DNA of 64,000 nt, from assembly GCA_037833965.1 (NCBI GenBank), contig AP031351.1:3980501-4044500 (forward strand). Reading direction: 5' to 3'. Of the stretch, positions 11,510 through 21,350 are shown in pieces. Source of the DNA: Marchantia polymorpha subsp. ruderalis (taxonomy: Eukaryota > Streptophyta > Marchantiopsida > Marchantiales > Marchantiaceae). Under the pieces are notes generated by a model. It was not told the origin of the DNA. It was given only the letters and a program-made list of their open reading frames with translations, and made no database searches. Each line of letters begins with the position of its first letter. The first letter of the stretch is position 1. The translations under genes were made by a program, and so were the position numbers.

Positions 11510-14500
11510 ATGATGGACTCGCTGGATGCGGTGGTGACGCAGGTGCAGGCGCTGAGCGGAAGCGCCGATGATTGTGTGCATTTAGCCGGGTTGTTGAAGC
11601 AATCAGAGAGCGTGCTCGCAGTGCACGCGCCGCGCTTGCTATATGCTTTAGCAGCCCTGGACCCTGCCAAGCATTCCCTTGGCTATCTTTATCTCCTGTA
11701 CGTTCTGATTTTATATTCATTCTCTTGTTTTTTTAAAATTCCGTGTTTAGTTCTTCTCTTTGGAATGATCAGTTTGAGAGGAAAAAAAAGCTGCCCGTAA
11801 ATTTGGTGTTGGCGCTAGGTCAATTGACACAAAGTTGGGCCGAGGAGTCACATTTGCTTGGTTTTTTACCAATTCGTCCGGTGCTTTTAAAATGCTCAAA
11901 TCCGAATGGGCATCGTGAGGTTTTTTCTTGGACTTGTTTAACCTCATGTAGTCACCAAGACTGGCAATTACGAACTACTTGCTTGCTTCGATGTATCGTT
12001 CCCATCGCAGCTCATGTTTTACTAATAGTAGTCTGTATGCCCCATTGTTCCTTGAGCGTCCGTGGATTTGAATATGTGAATGAGGGGATTTTCATTCATA
12101 TAGCCATAACGAAGTGGCTGGAATTTGGGGCTATTTGCAACGTCGAAGACCAAAGCATACAGTGTGCTTGACTTCTGTCTTGCTTTATGTCTCTCGCTGG
12201 TTAGGCTGGCAATGGTTTCGATGAAGAACCAGACCAAACTTAGTATTGTCAGCAGCAGCTTGTGCTATCTGACTTGTTCTCAGATTGTTTCATATTTTGA
12301 TGATTGGATGATGTCGGAGACTCGCGAAATACATCCAAGTGCATCCTTGGGATTTGTTACTTGCTTAGGTTTCTCAGGGGTTCAGGGAATTGTTTGGCTA
12401 CTCTCTAGGAATTTGTTCCTTTGTTTGCCTCAACCCATGTCTGATGACATATGCTGTTAAATCGTATACCAAGCCAGGAAATCAGGTCTGTGCCAACTTG
12501 TTGTAGAACTTCAAATCATTCTCATTCACGGCTTCTTTAAATCCTCGTTTATGCTTCTTTGGTCTGATCTACAAGTGAGAAACGAGCTTGATTGATCACA
12601 AGTTAGATCTTTTTTGAAAAGAATACATTGTGTTCAGTAAACGCAAGTGGCCTCCACTTTCAGATCTAAGTCTCTACACTTGTACTGCTTTTTAGCCGAT
12701 TTGTGATTACACCATGGTAAACAGTACAAGAAGTTGTCTTTGCCCTTCTATAGTTGATTAAACCCGCTCATATGGCTTTTGTTCACTGCAGCGAAGCACA
12801 CTCATCAGGCACTTTATCAAAGGAACAAGCCGGGAGTTTCGTAGTTGCGGCATCAAATTTTCTTACTGTATGTTCAGCAGATCAAATACGACTTGCCATT
12901 GACAAATGTATGTTGGGATCACATCCTAAATTACTCTTGTTCCTCTACGTGGCTGGGCCACCTCCTTTCGAAGTTACCCAGTATATTTCTACCACTTTAC
13001 TACCATAGTCTGTTTAACTGACTAAACTCTATCTGTAGCTAACTTACAAAGCATTCCTCCTTAGGGTGGACATTATAGCAGCATGGCAGAAAGATTCAGT
13101 TGCAAAAGTCTGGTTCAACTTAAATTGAATTGGAACTGTATTCAAATCTGCCTGTTAGTGACTAAGATAGCGGGATGAGGTGTTTCTGCTTGACTTTCTG
13201 AAAGATAATGATTGAGGTTTCGTTTTCTATTAATATCAGCTTGTATTTTAGCCCGGTTTGTGATACAGTGAACACAAAACCTACCTATTTGCTAAACGTT
13301 ATCTTGGCAGACTCGGTGTTGATTTTGTTGAAACTCGTGGACTTTTTGTAGAGGTTGAACTTTGCTGTAGACACCTCAGCTTCACTTCTTTTTTCTGAAT
13401 GTGCGAAGTTATGGAGAGCCTGTACTTTTTCCAATTTATTGCCTTGTGTTAAGATTGCAGTTATACCCCCATACGGTACTAAACTAACAAGGTTTCTTCT
13501 TGATGACAGTTAATATCCTTTGTCGAAGACTGAAGGATCAGGCAATGCAAATGATGGAGCCTAGTTGTGCAATTCTACCACTGTATGCAGCGATTCGCAA
13601 ATCTCAGCCTTCCTCCGAGTACCTTACACCACTTCACGCCGATTATCTCCTGCTATGCTTACTATCGAAGTGCTACAAAGCAGGCCTTAATATTTTGGAA
13701 GATGATATTTTTGAGATTGATCAGAAAAGAACTGGTCTAATGCCACGTGATTTTCTCCTGCATTGTTACTATGGGTAATTTTCTTTCCCTTTTGAAGATT
13801 CAAAGATAAGAAGTATTTTGGTCTGGAGTTCATGCGTGAACTGTTTTAGATTCTGCTTTGATGAATTAGCTGATCTTCTGTGCCCGTGAAGGGTGTGATT
13901 TGAATCATGTTATTGAAGCTTTCATAAGATTTTCAAATGTCAAGGAACATGATGCCCAATCTTAGTTCCTCTTTACTGGTAAATTGCTGCGACAGGAAGC
14001 TAGATAGGTCCAAACGAAGATTCAAAGAAACAACTGATGAAGCACGCTTTTGGCTGCAGTGGAATGCTATACATTGGTCTCAAACGGTTTGGCAAGGCAC
14101 TGGAGTTTTTCCAGCATGTAAGATTGCCTCTTTAAGTAACTTAGTCGTTATGTGATTTAAATTTTTGTTACAAGTTTTTAGAGTGTTACCTGGGGAGACG
14201 TGTCATAAACTTAACAATATTCCTCGTTTCGTAAACACAGGCAATTACTGCTCCTGCAACAGTGCTGAATGCCATTACAATTGCAGCGTACAAGAAGTTT
14301 GTTTTAGTTTGTCTCATTCACAACGGTCAGGTGAGCCACAGGTTTTCTCAATTTTGCTTCTATACCATATTTGATATCATGAATGTTTGTAATTGACCAA
14401 CGATAGAACCAACAAGGATTCCAGGTCTAAGCCTGAACCTTTCCTCTACACCCTGGCTATGAACCTTGTTTTGCTTGTTTAACAGTTCATACCTTGACTT

Positions 14501-16711
14501 CAAAGACCTTTTCTTGCATCGTATATAGGATGTTCAGAAGGAAGGAATGGCGACCCTGGCTATGAACCTTGTTTTGCTTGTTGAACAGTTTATACATTGA
14601 CTTCAAATACCTTTTCTTGCATCGTATCTAGGATGTTCTGAAGGAAGTAATGTGGACCTTTTTCTTACTTTTTTGTTCTGGTATTTGGAATGATAAAAGT
14701 ACATGCAGAGACTGTCTGTCATTAGTAGATGCGGCCCGTCAGAGATTAGAAAGCAGCAGCTGGTTTGACATTCAGTTCTTTGTTCTGTTGATAATCATCG
14801 TTGTTTTTAGCGTTGTTTCGAGTATTCTAGTGTGAGTGCTTACATTAGAAATAGTGTTTTATGGTACCTAGTCCTTTATTGTGGAGTTCTGAGTATGAAC
14901 TACCACGTTTGAGCAGGTTCCACCGTTCCCAAAATACACTCCCTCAGTCGTGCAAAGGAATCTCAAGTCCTGTGCTCAGGTACTTCACAGGCCTCCGAAT
15001 TAAGAAGGCTGAATAGCTGTAGTCTATGCGTCTCATTTATCTCAACGCATTCATTTTTGCTCTTGGCCTTTCAAGTGGCACTGCATATCTTTTACGCTGA
15101 GAAGTGGTGTAACTCATTTAGGCTAGGGATGAGGAGTGGAAATAGTATTTTTTCCAACCTTCATATGGAGTCATGTAGCTCGCTTTATATACACCTAGCT
15201 TTGCTTTTAAACAACATAGTGTTTCATCTTACTGCGAAGTTGGAACTTTTTTTCTTACATTTTTCTTGCTATAAATTATAATCTGTCAGCATGTGGTGTC
15301 CGTGCAGGATTACTTCGATCTAGCTAATTTGTATAACAGTCGAAATATCATGGATGTAAAACGCTGCGTCAATGCACATGAAGACGTTTTCAAAAATGTA
15401 AGCGCGAACGTGGGAAGTTCTACGGGCATGAGGACGTTTCATTTTCATTATATATATCTCGATGGCTTTTTAAAGTCTCAAATATTTGCGCCAGTCATTT
15501 GACGTTGTACATCGTGACGTGACAGGACACAAATTTGGGGCTTGCAAACCAAGTCATTGCTTCGCTGTACAAGCGTAACATTCAAAGGCTTACTCAAACG
15601 TACCTTACTCTCTCGTTACAAGACATTGCCGATACCGTGCAACTTGATGGACCAAAAGAAGCAGAATTGCATATTCTCCAAATGGTCGGTCTTTTCTCCG
15701 TGTATTGTACAAACAATCCATGTTGTTAAAGTTCTACATAAATAGGAAAAACTTTATGCGGTAAATTTATCTTAAAGTTGAGTATTTTGTTTCAAGTCGG
15801 GGTGAAAGTGTCCCTAATTTGAATTGCGGTGTGTGGTTCTACGTTGGAGCCACTTTATCAGCTTTGTGTAGGAAAGGGTCTTCTATTGCCCAGGCAATCG
15901 AACCATTGAAATCGTAGTACGTCACTATTATGGTTCATCATGTGATATTGTCTTTTTACAGATCCAAGATGGCGAGATTTTTGCAACAATAAACCAGAAA
16001 GATGGAATGGTTAGCTTTCAAGAGGACCCCGAGCAGTACAACACTCGAAAAATGGCTAACATGCTTGATTCTGAGATCCAACAGTAAGTGTTACATACTC
16101 ATCCTTAACAGGCATTTGTTCGTTCAACCTAATGTGGTGCATGATTCCCCTGTCATAAATAAGGACAGTACTATCGCGCGTTTATTTAGTATATTAACCC
16201 ATTTACCCTAAACTATATTCCCAGCGGGTACTTTTGTCCTGTTTACGCTTAACCGAAAGTTCCTGGGGACTTATACTCACTTTTGATGTTGGCTGTTATA
16301 TTCGTTCCAGTATCATACGTCTTGCAAAGAAGCTGTCTTCTGTCGACGAGCAAGTTTTATGTGATCAAAATTACTTGAGCAAGGTTTGTTGATCTGTCTA
16401 TTTACTCCGGGATATCGTCTTAATTACGACTGTGTTCAAAAAGGATGTTCTGATGAATGTGGTTGAAGGCCGGGAAAATTTTATTATACTCGTCGTAGCG
16501 ATTACTCCATGTTAAAGCCATGAGATGTATTCTCCAGTTTAGTGGTGCTCTTCGATAGCATGACTGTTGAACTCTGAAACAACTCTATTAAGAACGTGTG
16601 TCTCATCGAATCTGCTGTCATTTTTTGTTGTTGCAGATTGGCAAAGATAGACCTCGGTACGATCCCGATGACTTCGAGCTTGTGCCACAGAAAATGTACA
16701 CTAATTTGTGA
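11510..16711 (+). CDS. CSN3: COP9 signalosome complex subunit 3 (CSN3)
   Basis: Subunit of the COP9 signalosome, the nuclear/cytosolic complex that removes NEDD8/RUB from cullins and so controls cullin-RING ubiquitin ligases. Eleven exons were placed by GT/AG sites and phase: 11510-11697, 12792-12907, 13510-13774, 14060-14117, 14241-14330, 14917-14979, 15308-15397, 15526-15684, 15962-16083, 16311-16383, 16637-16711. They sum to 1299 nt, or 432 residues, close to the plant size of about 430. Landmarks: AKHSLGYLYLL (exon 1), SADQIRLAIDK (2), PRDFLLHCYYG (3), GLKRFGKALEFFQH (4), then the PCI-domain region ASLYKRNIQRLTQTYLTLS (8) and DGMVSFQEDPEQY (9). The C-terminus is DFELVPQKMYTNL. The first ATG after upstream stops was used; a second ATG follows at once. 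The exon 8 donor (GTCGGT) is weaker than the others. No defect seen. Confidence 0.95.
14450..14653. repeat. Tandem duplication in CSN3 intron 5, 103-bp unit
   Basis: Two adjacent copies start with ACCCTGGCTATGAACCTTG at 14450 and 14553 and end near GATGTTC(A/T)GAAGGAA. They differ at a handful of positions. The repeat is entirely intronic, between exons 5 and 6, so it does not alter the CSN3 product. Confidence 0.85.
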
Positions 16712-19700
16712 GGCTGTCAAACCTGGTTGTTCGTAACTTGATTCGGTTTCAAACCGGACTCTGCCTTGTGATGACATGGGGAAGCGCACTTCCTACTTAA
16801 TCAAGCTACTCTTCGCGGATTAGTTCTATGAGTTTGTCTTATTATGTCTTTCTGTCATACACATGTCTGTTTTGTGAATAGCATCATTCTTTTGAGGAAG
16901 TGATCTTTCTGCAGACATGTGTTCCCAAGGCAACACTGATGAGAATTCTTCCTTACCAATCTGAGCATCTCTTGTCTATTGGTACAAGTTACAAGTTCTG
17001 ATCACAAGTCAGTCGGTAATTCCCACTCATACACAACATCTACTGTCACTCTTGTGGTTAGAAAGGTCTGTGAATCCACTGTACTTTTGGAGCTGTCTCT
17101 TGCTGTTGAACTGGACGTTTCTGATATTAACTGCGAATTCTCCGTAGCGGTTATTGTATTTTCTGAAAGATCTACATCACACTTGTCCTATACGCACTTA
17201 CATAGAAACTAGCAATTTGACATCATTAGTCTTAAGGGTTATACCGTTTAGTAAAACTTTTTTTAAGAGCCTTTTGAGATATGCTAAGCCGTTGAGGGAT
17301 GAACAGTTGATTATTATGTTAGCCTTGCTGGATCGAATGTAAAATTGAGAGCCTTTTGAGAAATGTTAAGCCGTTGGGGGATGATTAGTTGATTATTATG
17401 ATAGCCTTGCTGGATCTAATGTAAAATTGATGAGCTTGGGGGAAGTGAATGGTTTGTCAAGTTGGAATTATGTTGGTCTCAGCTATCAGTTTAGGATATC
17501 TTAGCAGTTAATTACTTGTTGTATCGGTTGTGGTTAAGGTTTACTGACGATAATGCTGCCTACCTCATTTAAGACAATCACCTGTGTGGTCTTCCCCATG
17601 GATCATGCACTCTTGTTTCTACGTTCTCGGATGTTCAGAGATCCGGAGTTTCTTGAATTTTCACCCGTTTACAAATCATGGACATTAAAAATGTAGCCTT
17701 CTCAGTTAATCAACGGTTCTGATAATACCAGGATGCCTCACACATGTAGTTTGTTTAGTCGTTTCCCTTAGATGTGAATTAACTACATTTTTCGCTCAAC
17801 CAGTGGGCACAAACTTGTCGTCATCAGCGATTCATTTCTAAAATAAGAATTTGTACTTAACATTCTGTTTTAGTATCAAAGGATGAAACTGATATTTGCT
17901 TATTTCATAATAAAGGTTTGGATTTTTAGGTGATAAGTTAGCTGGTATGGTGCTCTTAATCATACTACCAAGCCTTTTCTTACGCTTAGTTGACATTAAC
18001 GTTTAGAGGGAAGTAACGAGTATCTTTTTTGAAGCGGTCTGCAGAGTGTAGAATGTATTGCACGGCCATTTTTCTTACGCGAATGTAATGGCGAAGAAAT
18101 TAATCAGAGTAATTAATTAATTACTTTACACGCCTCGGAGAGCGAATTGAAGTTTTTAGTTAATGAGGTGGAGTAGACTGGGCCTACTGTATTTCCACAA
18201 ACAGATGACGAGACATACATAAGATTGGAAGACGAAAGTCATGCTACCCGTGGGTAACAATGTCACTTCATAGAACCCATCATTGTGAAGTACAGTACGT
18301 ACCCAGTAATCTGCAAGATATTGGCTATACCAGTGGACGTACTTAGATGCAGACAGTGCATCACAAGTCACAACTTCTGAATGTCATAAATATGGAGAGC
18401 GAAAGAATTACAAACCTCTAGTCACTTCCTCGCGGAGTATGAGATTTACTTTGGTAGAAAATTCTCAGTACTTATGCAATCGCACTTGGAGGAAAGGAAG
18501 CATTTCAGAGATCACAAAAGACAATGCTCTTAGCTATAGCTCGGGTAAACCTCAGGTTGCCTGGTAATAGCTATAATACTTTTGTGTATTATCCAGAAAA
18601 TCTTCAAGGGGTTCGAGCTCACGAACCCAGACAAACTGACGTTTGTGTATCAGTTCGAGATTACTGTACTATCAGTAAGACGAAGACTAACATCTTCCTC
18701 GACCTTCCCTCTCTACAGGAGACACATACAGGTAGATGACAATAGGGTCAGTATCGTGCGCTACTGAGTTGATGATCGGAAAGAGTCCTGGAGACATCAA
18801 TTCCCATCATGACAGGAAACATTGCGGCAGCACCTGGACTGGGAGACCTTGGGTACATCCATATCCATGCTGGAAAGCGGTCTTGGGAGAGTTCATTATT
18901 AGTATATAATTTAGCGATTTCGTAAAAAACACCCGCACAATAAATGTAGGTCTCTTTGCAATGAGAAAGTTGTGTGCAGGTACATAGGGCCCAAGGGTTG
19001 ATTAGGTTCCAAGTTGTAGTTTCCACAATTTTGCAATTTGCGGATAAGAGGAGTATATTTTTCTGAACAACATCCAAGCTTTCCAAGTAAAAATTGCACC
19101 AACTGTATGCTAGGACTAGACTCTTCCACAAAAATATCAGGTAGTATGTAGATAAAATTCAGTGGAGAATTGTACAGAGATATATTAGCAAACATGTGCT
19201 TGACTAAGGTTTTGAGTGGTTTTTCTATAATGAGACATGCAAGTTGGGAATTTATTCTTCCAGTTTCATCTAATTCTTGCTCTTGTTCAGTTAGAATATA
19301 GTTGGAATATCACAGAGATTGATTATGAAGCTATGATTTTTGTCATATTATTTATTTGAAATTTACCTCACCATTCCATGTGTGAGGTGTTTATAAGGCT
19401 CTTGGTCTCTATAAGCTTTGATTTTTGCAGGTGGGAGGAGATAGATTTTAGAGTGACCAGTTTGCTTGCCGGTCATTTTGTGCTAGCTACAAGTCACTTC
19501 TCCTTGTGACATCGCCTATAGTTGCAAGTCATACATCATGTCCAGAGTATTATTATTAACCTTTTTTCAAGGAGCAAAGAATCAAGCACACAAATTATGA
19601 CTACACTATTTCAAATGCGTACTTCAGCAATTTGCTTACATAAACTCGTCATGGCAGGGATCACACAAATTATTGTCAGTCCATTTTGTATGCGCACATA

Positions 19701-20351
19701 TTATATGATTCTTATCACGAGTTCGCAAGCATGATTATTGTTCAAATTATAAAATATTATAGGTTTTTCAGACTAGGGTCACATTTTCCATAAGTTTAAT
19801 GACTTTAGTGAGTCTCTCGATTTCTACATAATTATTGCACAACTTATTTGTCACATGTCTAATATAAAAACGCACGAGAGGCCGGGTAAAGTTTTTTATG
19901 TGACAGTTGGAACTTCTGAATTTCGAGCCGATATTTAGTTGTGAGAGTCGAACGCTCCATTTGCTTCAGGCGAGCATAGATGGCAAAATTCATAGACAGC
20001 AAGGCGTTGTGAGGGAGCGAGATGGAACATATAGTGACTATGCAAATGGAGCAAGAGCTGAAGTTGCAAATAGCAGACCAGAGATGAAGCAGACATAAGA
20101 AAACATGGCAAATAGAAATGAAGCACAAAAACTTCAGCAGTCATAGAAACAGTCGAAAAAAGTGAAATTTAAAGAATTCAACTGCAAGTGACTCCCTCGA
20201 AAGATTTGGGCTCCTTGGGGACATCCCCAATACCTGCTACCCCGTCGTCTCATCTGTAAAAGGTCTTATAATTGTGAAAGCAGTGAAATGCTCTTATATT
20301 CTGACCTTGCCCCTGCACTATGCTTTTTTGTTGATGTGATGTAGGGACCCA
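16712..20351. other. CSN3 3' end and gene-poor stretch
   Basis: The first few hundred bases should contain the CSN3 3' UTR. No AATAAA lies close by; one occurs at 17909-17914. Beyond that no gene was recognised. Two coding-looking but unidentified open frames occur: minus 18371-18156 (contains YSQYLADYWVRTVLHNDGFY) and plus 18582-18767 (contains KGFELTNPDKLTFVYQFEIT). Neither has a convincing start or neighbouring exons. Confidence 0.5.
17267..17429. repeat. Two-copy tandem repeat, 81-bp unit
   Basis: Copies start GAGCCTTTTGAGA at 17267 and 17348, and both end near AATGTAAAATTGA. There are about seven differences between them. The repeat lies downstream of CSN3, outside any coding exon. Confidence 0.85.
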
Positions 20352-20986
20352 TTAAGAACATATATTCTGTATTTATTATTTCTTGATTTCTCAATTATTT
20401 TTGGACAAAATTCGAGTTTACAGTTTTGGAAGCTTCGGACTGGTTCTGATTACGAATTAAGCCAAATAATACAAATTGAATTAAGAACATATATTTTGTT
20501 ATTCATTATATCTTGGTTTCTCAATTATTTTTGGATAATATTCGAGTTTACATTTTTGGAAGCTTCGGACTGGTTCTGATTAGGAAATAAGCCAAATAAT
20601 ACAAATCGAATTAAGAACATATATTTTGTTATTCATTATTTCTTGGTTTCTCGTATATTTTTGGATAATATTCGAGTTTACAGTTTTGGAGGCTTCGGAC
20701 TAGTGCTGACTAGGAAATAAGTCAAATAATACAAATCGAATCAAGAACATATATTTTGTTATTCATGATATCTTGGTTACAACATTATTTTTGGATAATA
20801 TTCGAGTTTACAGTTTTGGAGACTTCGGACTGGTTCTGACTAGGAAATAAGTCAGATAATACAAATCGAATTAAGAACATATATTTTGTTATTCATGATA
20901 TCTTGGTTACAAAATTGTTTGTGGATAATATTCGAGTTTACAGTTCTGGTTCTGACTAGGAAATAAGTCAAATTATACAAATCGAA
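20352..20986. repeat. Five-copy tandem array, ~130-bp unit
   Basis: Units begin at about 20352, 20481, 20611, 20741 and 20871, most with TTAAGAACATATATTTTGTT. Each contains GATAATATTCGAGTTTACAG or a near version, a CTTCGGACT motif and AAATAAG(C/T)CA(A/G)ATAATACAAAT. The last unit has an internal deletion before GGTTCTGACTAGG. The spacing is a constant 129-130 bp. The array ends 365 bp before the first NDUFB4-like start codon, so it lies in or just upstream of that promoter. Confidence 0.9.
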
Positions 20987-21350
20987 CCCAGAAGTCTCAA
21001 GGTAGTAGCATGCTGCCCTGTACAGAATTATATTAAAATTGGTTTGCAAATATGAAATGTGCGAAAAAATTGGTCGAAAATCAGTTCAGAGAGCGGACAA
21101 TGTGCAACTTGTGCTTCTAGAGCTGCTTTGTCAACAAGGAGGCCGCGAAGAGCGTTGCGGCCGCGGCTTGGGTTTTGGCTGGAAGCAGATTGCGTGGAAA
21201 CAAACGAGGAGAGGAAGGCCGAAGAAGCGAAGGGCGAAGGAAGGAGAAGGCGCGACGAGACGAGACGAGAGGAGGCGAGGTTTGCTTGCCTGCTTGTCCG
21301 AAGCGGAGTGGAGGAGGGCACGGTAGGAATCCGTTTGGAGTTTGGCAGCA

